A DNA stretch of 64,000 bases from a bacterium (lineage in GTDB: Bacteria > Pseudomonadota > Gammaproteobacteria > Pseudomonadales > Moraxellaceae): assembly GCA_029945725.1 (NCBI GenBank), contig JAQSDB010000003.1, forward strand, positions 251,842 to 315,841. Reading direction: 5' to 3'. The notes beneath the pieces were generated by a model that searched no databases, had not been told where the DNA came from, and saw only the letters and a program-made list of their open reading frames with translations. Position 1 is the first letter of the stretch. Each line of letters opens with the position of its first letter. This document shows, one piece after another, positions 27,433-37,068 of the stretch. A program made the translations under genes and the position numbers.

Positions 27433-27633
27433 ATGAAAATCCGCCTTAACGGGGAAGAGCGCGACGTACAGGCGGCCGGCACGCTGGCCGAACTGATTGC
27501 CGAGCTTGAGCTCGGCGGCAAGCGCATTGCGGTCGAGCTCAATGGCGAAATTGCGCCACGCAGCCGGCACGCCGCCATTACCCTGAGTGCCAATGATCAT
27601 GTCGAGATCGTTCAGGCCATCGGCGGCGGCTGA
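27433..27633 (+). CDS. thiS: Sulfur carrier protein ThiS
   Basis: 66 residues of beta-grasp fold ([20 protein letters not shown]) ending in the Gly-Gly tail IGGG that is adenylated and thiocarboxylated to deliver sulfur for the thiazole ring of thiamine. It lies 68 nt upstream of thiG, its partner. No TPP riboswitch is visible upstream. Confidence 0.94.
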   Translation: MKIRLNGEERDVQAAGTLAELIAELELGGKRIAVELNGEIAPRSRHAAITLSANDHVEIVQAIGGG

Positions 27634-27701
27634 AACCGCCGTCAAACAACAGCACGCATAAACCGCTTTTATCCTGCCCTCACATTTTCGCGACATTCAT
27701 C

Positions 27702-28481
27702 ATGACAGACACGCTCAGCATTGCCGGCAAGACCTACTCCTCACGCCTTCTCGTGGGCACGGGCAAATACCGTGACATGGCAGAAACGAAAGCCGCCATC
27801 GAAACCAGTGGTGCGGAAATCGTCACCGTGGCGGTGCGTCGTACCAATATCGGCCAGAACAGGGGCGAGCCGAACCTGCTGGATGTGATCTCGCCGGACC
27901 GCTTCACCATTCTCCCCAACACGGCCGGCTGCTACACCGCCGACGATGCCGTGCGTACCTGCCGTCTCGCCCGTGAATTACTGGACGACCACCGGCTGGT
28001 AAAGCTGGAGGTGCTGGGCGATGAAAAAACCCTGTACCCGAACATCACGGAAACACTGAAGGCGGCAGAGATTCTCGTGGCTGAGGGTTTTGACGTCATG
28101 GTCTACACCTCGGACGACCCCATCGTAGCCAAACGTCTTGAAGACATGGGCTGTGTCGCGGTGATGCCGCTGGGCTCACTGATCGGCTCCGGGCTTGGCA
28201 TCGTCAATCCGTACAACCTGCGCATCATTCTTGAACAGGCGAACGTGCCGATCATTGTCGATGCCGGCGTCGGCACCGCTTCCGATGCCGCGGTGGCCAT
28301 GGAGCTTGGCTGTGCCGGCGTGCTGATGAATACCGCCATCGCCAGGGCCGGCAATCCGGTACTGATGGCCTCCGCCATGAAAAAAGCCGTGGAAGCCGGG
28401 CGTGAAGCCTTTCTCGCCGGCCGCATGGAAAAGAAACTCTATGCCACCGCCTCCAGCCCGCTGGAAGGCAAATTCTTCTGA
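27702..28481 (+). CDS. thiG: Thiazole synthase ThiG
   Basis: 259 residues; builds the thiazole phosphate of thiamine from deoxyxylulose phosphate, dehydroglycine and ThiS thiocarboxylate. It is a TIM barrel with [13 protein letters not shown] near the start, [23 protein letters not shown] (Schiff-base Lys in the LEV/KLE region) and the phosphate site [18 protein letters not shown]. Length is normal. Downstream is a long inverted repeat of REP type before trmB. Confidence 0.96.
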   Translation: MTDTLSIAGKTYSSRLLVGTGKYRDMAETKAAIETSGAEIVTVAVRRTNIGQNRGEPNLLDVISPDRFTILPNTAGCYTADDAVRTCRLARELLDDHRLVKLEVLGDEKTLYPNITETLKAAEILVAEGFDVMVYTSDDPIVAKRLEDMGCVAVMPLGSLIGSGLGIVNPYNLRIILEQANVPIIVDAGVGTASDAAVAMELGCAGVLMNTAIARAGNPVLMASAMKKAVEAGREAFLAGRMEKKLYATASSPLEGKFF

Positions 28482-28492
28482 TTTATTTTTTC

Positions 28493-28559
28493 ACAGGAAC
28501 GGCTTCCGCCGCGAACAGGTTCATCGCAGCAATCTGTTCGCGGCGGAAGCTGCTCCTGC
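28493..28559. repeat. REP-like paired inverted repeat between thiG and trmB
   Basis: GCTTCCGCCGCGAACAG (28502-28518) and its exact reverse complement (28534-28550) flank a 15-nt loop. Both arms extend outward imperfectly as CAGGAACG and AGCTGCTCCTG. The core is related to the sequences at 54636 and 59325. It may end thiG transcription, though no T tract follows. Confidence 0.65.
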
Positions 28560-28580
28560 AACACCGCTCTGGAATCTGAC

Positions 28581-29276
28581 GTGACTGAAAACGAAAACAC
28601 TCCCTTCATGCGCCGCATCCAGACCTTCATGCGCCGCTCCTCACCGTTCACCACCTCGCAAAAACAGGGCATGGCGGATTTCTCCGCACAGTTCCTGCTG
28701 CCGCGTACGCGCGAGCCGCTTGATGCAAAAGCCCTCTTCGGCCGCGATGCCCCCCTCACCGTGGAAATCGGTTTCGGCATGGGATACACCCTGGCAGAGA
28801 TGGCACTGGCCGCACCGGAGCGGGATTTTATCGGCATTGAAATTCATGAACCCGGCGTAGCCCAGCTCTGCTTTGAACTCGGCACCCGCCATATTCCGAA
28901 TGTACGCATTCTCGATGAAGATGCGGTTGAGTTGCTGGAGCGGCGCTTTGCCGATGCCAGCATCGATACCGTGCAGCTTTTCTTTCCGGATCCCTGGCAA
29001 AAGGCACGGCATCACAAACGCCGGTTTGTGCAGGCAGAGAACGCGGCGCTGGTCCGGCAGAAACTGAGAACCGGCGGCACCTTTCACATGGCTACAGACT
29101 GGGAAAACTACTCAACCTGGATGCTGGAACACATGGACGCGGCACCCGGCTATGAAAACACCGCCGGTGCCGGCAATTTCACGCCGCGTCCTGATTTTCG
29201 CCCCCTCACAAAATTTGAAAAACGCGGCCACAATCTTGGCCATGGCGTCTGGGACCTGATTTACCGCGCGGTGTAA
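28581..29276 (+). CDS. trmB: tRNA (guanine46-N7)-methyltransferase
   Basis: 231 residues from a GTG codon. It makes m7G46 in the variable loop of tRNA with SAM. Seen: LTVEIGFGMGYTLAEMA (SAM-binding; the usual text is EIGFGxG), GIEIHEPGVAQLC, the FFPDPWQKARHHKRR signature and the C-terminal TKFEKRGHNLGH. It is convergent with hemW, with 3 nt between the stop codons. Confidence 0.95.
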   Translation: MTENENTPFMRRIQTFMRRSSPFTTSQKQGMADFSAQFLLPRTREPLDAKALFGRDAPLTVEIGFGMGYTLAEMALAAPERDFIGIEIHEPGVAQLCFELGTRHIPNVRILDEDAVELLERRFADASIDTVQLFFPDPWQKARHHKRRFVQAENAALVRQKLRTGGTFHMATDWENYSTWMLEHMDAAPGYENTAGAGNFTPRPDFRPLTKFEKRGHNLGHGVWDLIYRAV

Positions 29277-29279
29277 GGC

Positions 29280-30422
29280 TCAGGGTAAAAAAACGTTCAG
29301 CACCTGATTCAGGTAATTGAAGCCGGCGGGCGTACACTGCAGCCGGCTTTCATCTTTTTGCAGAAGATCTCGCCGGCGCAAACTGGCCAGCGCTGCCGAA
29401 ATCACATCAAGAGACAGCCCCGTACGTTGCTCAAACAGCACGGCGGGTACGCCTTCGCGCAAACGCAGCGCATTCAGCATGAATTCAAACACCAGATCCC
29501 CGGGCGCGATCAGCCCGGAGGTCGCCGTGAAACGGCCATGCCTGCGCGCCGCCAGATAATCGCGCGGCAACCGTGTTTTTGCATAACGTAAAACCCCATC
29601 GGCCCGCGTGATCTTGCCGTGCGCCCCGGCACCTATCGCCAGATAATCACCGAACTCCCAGTAATTCCGGTTGTGCCGGCATTCACGTCCGGCCTGGGCA
29701 TAGGCCGATACTTCGTACTGCTGATAGCCGTGCTCCGCCAGCAGCGCCTGACCGGCCTCCTGGATTGACCACAACGCATCGTCTTCCGGCAGCACCGGAG
29801 CATCGCGGTAGAAAACCGTATTGGGTTCAATGGTGAGCTGGTACCAGGAAAGATGCGTGGGCCGCAAGGCAATTGCCTGCTGCAAATCAGCCACTGCTTC
29901 CACCACCGTTTGGCCCGGCAGGCCATGCATCAGGTCAAGATTGAAATTATCAAAACCGGCACGCTGCGCCGCTTCGGCGGCCTGCAGGGCTTCCTCGCGG
30001 CCATGGATGCGGCCCAGCGTCTTCAGCTTGACCGGATCAAAACTCTGCACGCCGATGGACAGGCGATTGATGCCAAGATCGCGGTAGCCACTGAACTTCT
30101 CCTGCTCAACCGTACCGGGATTGGCCTCCAGCGTAATCTCGACATCATCGGAAAAATCAAGCTGCTGGCGCAGGCCGGAGAAAAGTTCGCGATAGGCCTG
30201 CGCTGAAAACATCGACGGCGTACCGCCCCCGATGAATACCGAGCTGATGCGGCGCCCCTGCACCAGGCCGGCATCCTGCTGCATATCCGCCAGCAGCGCC
30301 TGCACATAGTCGGCCTCCGGCAGCGTAGCCGCCGCCTCGTGCGAATTGAAATCGCAATAAGGGCATTTGCGCACGCACCAGGGCACATGAATGTAGAGCG
30401 AAAGCGGTGGCAGTGCGATCAT
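29280..30422 (-). CDS. hemW: HemW-like radical SAM heme chaperone
   Basis: 380 residues. The radical SAM cluster motif CVRKCPYC gives Cys16, Cys20 and Cys23, followed by Phe-Asn as in HemW rather than oxygen-independent coproporphyrinogen oxidase HemN. The glycine-rich SVFIGGGTPSMF and GVQSFDPVKLKTLGRIHGREEA are present, and a C-terminal HemN_C domain follows. HemW is proposed to deliver heme to respiratory enzymes. In Pseudomonas rdgB directly precedes it; here an opposite-strand EVE gene intervenes. Confidence 0.93.
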   Translation of the reverse strand: MIALPPLSLYIHVPWCVRKCPYCDFNSHEAAATLPEADYVQALLADMQQDAGLVQGRRISSVFIGGGTPSMFSAQAYRELFSGLRQQLDFSDDVEITLEANPGTVEQEKFSGYRDLGINRLSIGVQSFDPVKLKTLGRIHGREEALQAAEAAQRAGFDNFNLDLMHGLPGQTVVEAVADLQQAIALRPTHLSWYQLTIEPNTVFYRDAPVLPEDDALWSIQEAGQALLAEHGYQQYEVSAYAQAGRECRHNRNYWEFGDYLAIGAGAHGKITRADGVLRYAKTRLPRDYLAARRHGRFTATSGLIAPGDLVFEFMLNALRLREGVPAVLFEQRTGLSLDVISAALASLRRRDLLQKDESRLQCTPAGFNYLNQVLNVFLP

Positions 30423-30448
30423 GGCAAGGTCTGCAAGGAGGACGCGTG

Positions 30449-30913
30449 ATGGCGTACTGGTTATTGAAATCCGAACCGTCGGTGTTTTCCATCGACGACC
30501 TGCAAGCGCGCCAGACGTCGCTCTGGGATGGTGTACGCAACTATCAGGCGCGAAATTTCCTGCGCGCCATGCAGGCAGGTGACAAGGCCTTCTTTTATCA
30601 CTCCAGCTGCGCCGGGCCCGGCATCGCCGGCATCATGACCATTGCCAAACCCGCCTATCCGGACCCCGCACAGTTCGACCCGGAAAGCCCTTACTTCGAC
30701 CCCAAATCACCGCATGAAACCCCGCGCTGGGACAGCGTCGATGTCCGCTTCAGCGAGAAGTTCGATGCCGTCATCAGCCTTGCGGCGCTCAAGGCCCATC
30801 AGGAACTGACGGATTTTGTACTGACACAAAAAGGCTCGCGCCTGTCGGTGATGCCGGTGAGAACGGCTGAATGGAAAACCATTCTGGGCATGCAACAAAA
30901 AAGAAAAACCTAG
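30449..30913 (+). CDS. EVE-domain protein (YTH-related, modified-base binding)
   Basis: 154 residues. The N-terminus [18 protein letters not shown] and the [34 protein letters not shown] series define an EVE domain. EVE domains bind modified nucleobases in DNA or RNA and occur in restriction and RNA-related proteins; many stand-alone copies like this are conserved in proteobacteria with an unproven role. The ATG at 30449 is preceded by AAGGAGGACG. It lies opposite to and between hemW and rdgB and overlaps the rdgB 3' end by 4 nt. Confidence 0.88.
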   Translation: MAYWLLKSEPSVFSIDDLQARQTSLWDGVRNYQARNFLRAMQAGDKAFFYHSSCAGPGIAGIMTIAKPAYPDPAQFDPESPYFDPKSPHETPRWDSVDVRFSEKFDAVISLAALKAHQELTDFVLTQKGSRLSVMPVRTAEWKTILGMQQKRKT

Positions 30914-31509
30914 AGGTATTCCTGAATACGGGCTTTTAATGCCTGCAGCGCCTGCGCACGATGACTGATCTCGTTCTTGCGCTCGCGCGGCAGCTCGGCA
31001 CTGCTCACGCCTTCGCCGGGCACCAGGAACAGGGGATCGTAACCAAAGCCCTGTTCGCCGCGCACAGCCTCGAGAATTTCTCCTGCCCACTCAGCCTGGC
31101 AAATCAACGGCAGCGGATCGTCAGCATGACGCACCAGCACCAGCACGCAGACAAAACGAGCGGTCAGCGGTTCGCCACCGCGATGCGGCAGCAGCGACTG
31201 CAACAGCATGGCATTGTTCGTGGCATCGGTCGCGCCTTCACCGGAATAACGGGCGGAATAAATGCCGGGCGCCCCGCCCAGGATATCGACACACAGGCCG
31301 GAATCATCGGCCAGCGCAGGCAGCCCTGTGGCCGCCGATGCATGGCGCGCCTTGAGGATCGCATTCTCGACAAAGCTCAGCCCGGTTTCATCGGCATCGG
31401 AAACCCCCAGCGTCTTCTGCGAGATGATGTCAAAAGAAGCCTCTGCCAGCAGCGCCTGCAGCTCGTTCAGCTTGCCGGCATTGCCGGTGGCAATCACCAG
31501 TTTTTTCAT
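30910..31509 (-). CDS. rdgB: XTP/dITP diphosphatase
   Basis: 199 residues; hydrolyses dITP, ITP and XTP to keep deaminated purines out of nucleic acids. The start [21 protein letters not shown] has the nucleotide-binding SxNxxK-like segment, then [25 protein letters not shown] and, later, [14 protein letters not shown] and SHRAQAL. Start lies 27 nt from the metW stop, the usual metXW-rdgB arrangement. Confidence 0.96.
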   Translation of the reverse strand: MKKLVIATGNAGKLNELQALLAEASFDIISQKTLGVSDADETGLSFVENAILKARHASAATGLPALADDSGLCVDILGGAPGIYSARYSGEGATDATNNAMLLQSLLPHRGGEPLTARFVCVLVLVRHADDPLPLICQAEWAGEILEAVRGEQGFGYDPLFLVPGEGVSSAELPRERKNEISHRAQALQALKARIQEYL

Positions 31510-31536
31510 GAAGGTTTCCCGGGAGCGGCGGAGGGC

Positions 31537-32154
31537 TCAGACAGCGGCGTGAAAAAGCGGCTGCTTGCGCGTAACGCGGTAAATAGCAATCTGGCCAAAC
31601 AGGTTCGGAAACAGTCGCGCCAGAATACTGCCTTGCTGGCCGCCATCCACCGCCAGGCGGTCGAGCACGACAATATTCTTTGCCGCGCACAGCGCATCAA
31701 AATCGTGGAAGGTACAAAGGTGGATATTCGGCGTGTTGTACCAGGTGTACGGCAGGGCCTCTGATACCGGCATCATGCCCTTCACACCCAGATAAAAGCG
31801 GGTGGTCCAGTGTGCGAAATTCGGAAAGGTGATAATGGCTTCACGTCCGACACGCAGCATGTCGTCGAGCAAGACATCCGGCTTCTCCACGGCTTGCAGC
31901 GCCTGCGTCATGATGACGGTATCGAAGCTGGCATCCCGGAAATTACCCAGGCCCAGATTCAGGTTTTGCTGAATCACATTCACCCCCCGGTGAATGGATG
32001 AGGTGATCTTGTCCGTATCAATTTCAAGGCCGTAGCCGCGCACGCCGAACTTGTCACGCAGATGCGCCAGCAACTCGCCATCACCGCAGCCCAGATCGAG
32101 CACACGGGTTCCGGGCTTCACCCATTGTTCCGCCAGCGCAAGATCAAGACGCAT
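31537..32154 (-). CDS. metW: MetW, methionine biosynthesis methyltransferase-like protein
   Basis: 205 residues. A class I SAM-binding fold is shown by [16 protein letters not shown], with [26 protein letters not shown] downstream. In Pseudomonas-type bacteria metW always accompanies metX and supports homoserine acylation; the chemistry of MetW itself is not settled. The start [11 protein letters not shown] at 32154 (a second ATG at 32157 is possible) overlaps the end of metX by 11 nt. Confidence 0.92.
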   Translation of the reverse strand: MRLDLALAEQWVKPGTRVLDLGCGDGELLAHLRDKFGVRGYGLEIDTDKITSSIHRGVNVIQQNLNLGLGNFRDASFDTVIMTQALQAVEKPDVLLDDMLRVGREAIITFPNFAHWTTRFYLGVKGMMPVSEALPYTWYNTPNIHLCTFHDFDALCAAKNIVVLDRLAVDGGQQGSILARLFPNLFGQIAIYRVTRKQPLFHAAV

Positions 32155-33313
32155 CATGGTCTCCCGCCAAAGCGCCTGCCGTCGGAATACCCTGCATATA
32201 GGCACCAAAAATATCGGTGTAGCGCGGAATGGCCATCAGGAAGGAATCGTGCCCCTGCGGGGCATCGACATCGGCAAACACCACATCCTTGCCTTCCTGC
32301 ATCAGCGCATCAACGATTTCGCGTGAACGTTCCGGCGGAAAGCGCCAGTCCGTCGTGAACGAAATCACCAGAAAGCGGCATTGCGCCTGCGCCATGGTCC
32401 TGGCCAGGTCGTTTTCGTATTCACGGGCCGGATCGAAATAATCCAGCGCCTTGGTCATCAGCAGATACGTATTCGCATCGAAGTTCCGCGAGAAAGTTTC
32501 ACCCTGATGGCGCAAGTACGACTCCACCTGAAACTCCACATCAAAGCCGTACATGAATTGTCCGGAACGCAGGTCGCGCCCGAACTTCTGTTTCATGGCT
32601 TCTTCGGACAGATAGGTGATATGGCCCACCATGCGCGCCAGAATCAGGCCGCGCTTGGGATAGGTGTCGTACTGGTAATAACGGCCGCCATGAAAATCCG
32701 GATCGGAAATAATCGATTGGCGCGCCACCTCGTTGAAGGCAATGTTTTGTGCCGACAGCTTGGGGGCGCTGGCAATGACAACGGCATGGCGAATGCGTGC
32801 GGGATAATCAATGGCCCATTGCAGCACCTGCATGCCACCGAGCGAGCCGCCCACCACCGCCGCCCATTGTTCAATCAGCAGGTGATCTGCCAGCAGTGCC
32901 TGCACACTCACCCAGTCCTTTACCGTCACCATGGGAAAATCCGGGCCGTAATTCTGCCCGGTTTCGGGATTCAGGGAGGACGGCCCGGTGGAGCCGTTAC
33001 AGCCGCCAAGATTATTCAGCGAGACCACAAAAAACTTGCGGGTATCGATCACCTTGCCAGGGCCGATGCACTCGTCCCACCAGCCCGGCTTGCTGTCGCT
33101 CATGCTGTGATAGCCCGCCGCATGGTGATGGCCGGAAAGGGCGTGACAAATCAGCACGGCGTTATCGCGCAATGCATTCAGCTCGCCATAGGTTTCATAG
33201 ACGATGTCGAAAGACGGCAGGGTGCGCGTGCACTCGAGCGTGAGCGGCTCGGCAAAGTGCACGGTTTGCGGGGCAACAATGCCGACAGAGTCGGCGGGGA
33301 TCACAGCTGGCAT
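32144..33313 (-). CDS. metX: Homoserine O-acyltransferase MetX
   Basis: 389 residues of alpha/beta-hydrolase fold. It acylates homoserine, the first step of methionine synthesis. The nucleophile elbow is [12 protein letters not shown]; catalytic Asp and His are expected in [12 protein letters not shown] and [28 protein letters not shown] is the family signature. From established work on Pseudomonas homologues, gammaproteobacterial MetX enzymes often use succinyl-CoA rather than acetyl-CoA; which is used here is not shown. It overlaps metW, and a 49-nt gap precedes the dynamin-like gene's downstream region. Confidence 0.94.
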   Translation of the reverse strand: MPAVIPADSVGIVAPQTVHFAEPLTLECTRTLPSFDIVYETYGELNALRDNAVLICHALSGHHHAAGYHSMSDSKPGWWDECIGPGKVIDTRKFFVVSLNNLGGCNGSTGPSSLNPETGQNYGPDFPMVTVKDWVSVQALLADHLLIEQWAAVVGGSLGGMQVLQWAIDYPARIRHAVVIASAPKLSAQNIAFNEVARQSIISDPDFHGGRYYQYDTYPKRGLILARMVGHITYLSEEAMKQKFGRDLRSGQFMYGFDVEFQVESYLRHQGETFSRNFDANTYLLMTKALDYFDPAREYENDLARTMAQAQCRFLVISFTTDWRFPPERSREIVDALMQEGKDVVFADVDAPQGHDSFLMAIPRYTDIFGAYMQGIPTAGALAGDHDAS

Positions 33314-33431
33314 GGCGAGGTATCGGGCTCCGGGGCAGCAAGTCTATAGAGCGTGCCCCTCCAGACTCAAGGCCGCCGCCAACAACCGGATCAAAGCGGT
33401 GATGGCGAAGCGGGAAAGTCAACAAACAGGG

Positions 33432-35363
33432 TCAGTGCAGGGCAGGATCCTTGAGCCGACCGAGAATATCCTCCAGCAGGGTCTGCTGCTCGCGCAGGGT
33501 TTCACGTTGCTCCTGCAGGGTTCCGGTGCGCTCAAAACGGTTTTCACCGAAACTGCGCAGGCGTTCCAGCTTGGCCATTTGCACCTCGAGGCGCCTCTTG
33601 TACTCCAGCGTCTGCTGCATCAGCGGCGCCAGCGCCTGCTTGCACCAGCGCTCGGCATCCGTGCGCGCACGGTCACTGACATTGCCGGCCTCGCGCGCCA
33701 GGGTGTCAAAAAACCGGTCAAAAACCTTGCTCTGGCTGGCCAGCAGGTTGCCAAAACGGTTCTTGTAGGGCGCCGCCTGCACCTCCAGATCATCCAGGTC
33801 ACGCAGATAGGTACTGGCATCCATGCGCGGCATGGGCGGAGCGGCAGCACCGGTTTCCAGCGTATAACGCTCATACAGCCTGGCGATCAGCTGTTGCGTC
33901 GTTTCCACTTCCTGGCGGTAAAGACTGAGGTCGTTTTTCAGGCCCTGGAAAAAGCCGCCCACGGCCGCCGGCATCCCCATGCCCAAGCGGTTGCTTTCGG
34001 CCTGCTCACGGGCACGACCGAAATGTGCCTCGAGCTTGACCGGTGCCACCGCCCCCAGCAGGCGCGGCAGCTGCTGTTCAATCAGCTTGCGGCTCTGCTG
34101 CAGAAAAATCAGGCGCTTGTTATAGGCCTGGTGCTCCTGCTGCGTGGTACGCGTAAGGGCGACCAGCTCGTGTTCCGTGTCACGGTGACCGCTGGCCTGC
34201 ACGCGTTCTTCGGCCTCCATGCGCACACGCTGCGCCAGCACGGACTGACGGCTGGCCTCCACCATGTCGGACAGCTCACGCACCAGGGTGGTCTTGAGCG
34301 CGGCTTCCTTGGCATTCACCACGGAGCGCGCCAGCGCCGTCTCCAGCAGCTCAAGGCCGCTGCGCTCCAGCAGTGCCGCATCATTATTCAAGCGCGCCTT
34401 GTAACCCTGCTTCGCCGACAGGGCCAGCACATGGTCCGGTGACAAATGCAGCTGCTTGGCGGTGAGGCGCGAGAGCCTGAGCACGGAGCTTTCGGCTTCT
34501 GCAGGATCTTCATCCTCGTCCCAGAGCAAATCTATTTTATTGAGCACCGCATAAAGGGCGGCGCCGCGACGCTGGGCGATGTCATGCACATGATTGTTCC
34601 AGATTGCAAAATCACTGGCGGTCACACCGGAATCTGCCGACAGCACAAACACCAGCGCCTGCGCATCCGGCAACAGGGACAGCGTCAGCTCGGGCTCCGC
34701 GCCCAGGGCATTGAGGCCCGGTGTATCAATAATCGAGAGGCCCTGACGCAACAGGGGATGATCGATATTGATCAGCGCATGGCGCCAGGCCGGAATATGC
34801 ACATGGCCGTTCTTGACCAGTGACGGCTCCAGATACTCGACCTGGAAACCCAGCTCCGCCGCAATTTCCGCACTCACCTCGCGCGTCTGCGCCACTTCGG
34901 TGAAGGCCTTTTTCATCGCGGCGGGATCATCGAGATTGATGGTGAGGTGCACCCAGTGCTCAAGCTGCTGCTTGTAGCGCGACAGCGGAATATTGTCGCC
35001 ACGCGTCTGTATGGGCAGCAGCTTGATATAGGCCCCCGTGGCAACGGGATCATAAAAAAGCTCGGTGGGGCACATGGTGGTACGGCCGATACGGGTCGGC
35101 AGCAGGCGTTGGCCGTAATGACGACCGAGAATGGCATTGATGAGTTCGGATTTGCCGCGCGAGAATTCGCCGACAAAAGCCAGCAGGATGCGGTCATAGC
35201 GGAGGGTTTTCAGGGCGGCGCCCAGGCGCTCGTCCACATCGCGATTATTCAGCCCCTTATTGTTCAGCCAGCTGCGATAGCGGGCGATTTCACGCGCAAT
35301 CGCCTGCTTCCACGCCGTAAAGGCCTCTACCTGATGCGAAAGCTGATCCGTATCTGTTGCCAT
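33432..35363 (-). CDS. Dynamin-like GTPase
   Basis: 643 residues. A GTPase domain opens with G1 GEFSRGKSELINAIL (near residue 66), G2 region RIGRTTMCPTELFY, G3 DTPGLNALG and G4 NKIDLLWDEDEDPAE. The remaining half is alpha-helical and coiled-coil rich (residues about 330-420 and 580-640), like bacterial dynamin-like proteins that remodel membranes. No transmembrane segment is evident, though SNRLGMGMPAAVGGFFQGLK may be a paddle. The ATG at 35363 has GAGGGACGG upstream; a GTG at 35405 would add 14 residues. It lies between yggT and metX, a position not usual in Pseudomonas. Confidence 0.85.
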   Translation of the reverse strand: MATDTDQLSHQVEAFTAWKQAIAREIARYRSWLNNKGLNNRDVDERLGAALKTLRYDRILLAFVGEFSRGKSELINAILGRHYGQRLLPTRIGRTTMCPTELFYDPVATGAYIKLLPIQTRGDNIPLSRYKQQLEHWVHLTINLDDPAAMKKAFTEVAQTREVSAEIAAELGFQVEYLEPSLVKNGHVHIPAWRHALINIDHPLLRQGLSIIDTPGLNALGAEPELTLSLLPDAQALVFVLSADSGVTASDFAIWNNHVHDIAQRRGAALYAVLNKIDLLWDEDEDPAEAESSVLRLSRLTAKQLHLSPDHVLALSAKQGYKARLNNDAALLERSGLELLETALARSVVNAKEAALKTTLVRELSDMVEASRQSVLAQRVRMEAEERVQASGHRDTEHELVALTRTTQQEHQAYNKRLIFLQQSRKLIEQQLPRLLGAVAPVKLEAHFGRAREQAESNRLGMGMPAAVGGFFQGLKNDLSLYRQEVETTQQLIARLYERYTLETGAAAPPMPRMDASTYLRDLDDLEVQAAPYKNRFGNLLASQSKVFDRFFDTLAREAGNVSDRARTDAERWCKQALAPLMQQTLEYKRRLEVQMAKLERLRSFGENRFERTGTLQEQRETLREQQTLLEDILGRLKDPALH

Positions 35364-35579
35364 TCCGTCCCTCGATGCGTGCCGTGGCACGCTGTATTCC
35401 GACACAAGAACGCCCGTTTGCTACGGCTTGGCCGGATCTGCCAGAACATTCATGCCGTCAAAAATCTTATATCACTCGCCATTCTTCAAGGGCAGCCGGC
35501 CACTGCTTCGGGCCCGGCATGAATGGGATGCAGGGAACAGATCCGCCCTGACGGCAACACGGGCTACCCGGGACAACCC

Positions 35580-36158
35580 TTAGAGGCCGCCCAGCAGCGG
35601 CATGACCTGAGCTGCTGCCGTGGCCACCAGAATCTGGAAAACCTTGATGCCGAGAAAAACAAAAATGGGGGAAAGATCCAGCCCACCCATGGCCGGCAGC
35701 AAACGCCGGCATGGCGCCAGCAATGGCTCGATGATCTGGTTGACCAGCACTGCCGCCGGGCTGTAATTGCCGGGAGCTACCCAGGACATGACCACACTGA
35801 TCATCAGCGTCCAGAAATAAAACTCGGCCGCCAGCTGCAGGAGGGACACCACGGTGTAGATCAGCAGCGGCAGCGGCGCGACGGTCGCGCCACCCACGAG
35901 CAGGCTGAGCAGCGTCATTTCCAGCATTTTCACCAGCAGGATGATGACCAGCACCGAGGGCTCCCAGCTACGGTTACCGGGGATGATGCGTTTCAGCGGA
36001 TTCACCAGAGGCGCCGTGGCCTGCACCACAAACTGGGCAATCGGGTTGTAATAGTCGGCATGCAAAAGCTGCAGCAGGAAGCGCAGCCAGAGCACGACGA
36101 TGTAGAGATCAAAAGCAGTGGTCAGAATCAGCTGTGAGACTTGGGACAAGGGATTCAT
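35580..36158 (-). CDS. yggT: YggT family membrane protein
   Basis: 192 residues with two YGGT repeats, each of two hydrophobic segments (for example LYIVVLWLRFLLQLLHADYY and VLVIILLVKMLEMTLLSLLV, then LLIYTVVSLLQLAAEFYF). The NPLKRIIP and PCRRLLPAMGGLDLSP motifs mark the repeats. The family has a poorly known role in osmotic shock tolerance or membrane integration. It is 28 nt downstream of proC, the normal yggS-proC-yggT order. Confidence 0.92.
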   Translation of the reverse strand: MNPLSQVSQLILTTAFDLYIVVLWLRFLLQLLHADYYNPIAQFVVQATAPLVNPLKRIIPGNRSWEPSVLVIILLVKMLEMTLLSLLVGGATVAPLPLLIYTVVSLLQLAAEFYFWTLMISVVMSWVAPGNYSPAAVLVNQIIEPLLAPCRRLLPAMGGLDLSPIFVFLGIKVFQILVATAAAQVMPLLGGL

Positions 36159-36186
36159 GCAGGGTTCCTGGGATCGTTATTCCGGT

Positions 36187-37011
36187 TCATTCCGCACTGC
36201 CGAGTTGTCCGGCCAGTTCGGTACCACGGGCGGCACACGCCTTCAGCGCCCGGGCAAAAACCGCTTTCAGGTCGGCATCATCAAACGCGGCAATGGCGCG
36301 TTCGGTGGTGCCACCGGGAGAGGTGACACGGCGACGCAATTCATCGGGCCCGACATCCGCGGTAATGGCCATCTGGGCAGAACCCAGCGCCGTTTGCAGC
36401 GTCAGTGCCCGCGCCGTTTTTTCATCAAGACCGAGCTCGCGACCGGCCGCCATCATGGCCTCCATCACATAAAAGAAATACGCCGGGCCGGAGCCGGAGA
36501 CTGCCGTCACGGCATCAATCAGGCTCTCGTCTTCCACCCAGAGCGTCAGGCCGACGGCGCCCAGAATGCTTTCGGCAACCGCCCGCTGCCCGGGACTGGT
36601 CGCAGCGTTGGCAAACAGGCCGGTAGCACCGCTTTGCACCAGTGCCGGCGTATTGGGCATGGCCCGCACGACGGGCAGGGTGCCGCCCAGCCAGCGCTCG
36701 ATACTGGCGACGGGAATCCCGGCGGCAATGCTGATCACCAGCGGCCGCTTTTCCTGCGCCAGCGCCGCCAGCGGCTTCAGCACGGCACTCATCACCTGGG
36801 GCTTGACTGCCAGCACCAGCACATCGGCATGCTCAAGCAACCGGAGGTTATCCGTCGTCGTGATCACCCCCGAAGCCTCGTGTGCCTCAAGCTGGGCAGG
36901 ACTGGCATCTGACAGGGCGATATCTGCCGGCCGCCAGCCGCGGGCCAGCAGACCGCCAGCGAGGGCGGAGGCCATGTTGCCGGCGCCGATAAATCCGATT
37001 TTTTTCGTCAT
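36187..37011 (-). CDS. proC: Pyrroline-5-carboxylate reductase
   Basis: 274 residues; reduces pyrroline-5-carboxylate to proline with NAD(P)H. The nucleotide-binding start KKIGFIGAGNMASALAGGL, VLAVKPQVM, the VRAMPNTPALVQSGATGLFAN signature and the C-terminal helix AVSGSGPAYFFYVMEAM with SPGGTTERAI are all present. It lies 57 nt downstream of yggS. Confidence 0.96.
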   Translation of the reverse strand: MTKKIGFIGAGNMASALAGGLLARGWRPADIALSDASPAQLEAHEASGVITTTDNLRLLEHADVLVLAVKPQVMSAVLKPLAALAQEKRPLVISIAAGIPVASIERWLGGTLPVVRAMPNTPALVQSGATGLFANAATSPGQRAVAESILGAVGLTLWVEDESLIDAVTAVSGSGPAYFFYVMEAMMAAGRELGLDEKTARALTLQTALGSAQMAITADVGPDELRRRVTSPGGTTERAIAAFDDADLKAVFARALKACAARGTELAGQLGSAE

Positions 37012-37068
37012 GAGCTCACATCAAAGAGTCTGCAACATTCATGTCCCGGCCCTGCCCCGGCAACGGGG

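Noticed and set aside
27431-27701. TPP riboswitch near thiS/thiG
   Set aside because: No THI-box-like sequence was recognised upstream or between the genes.
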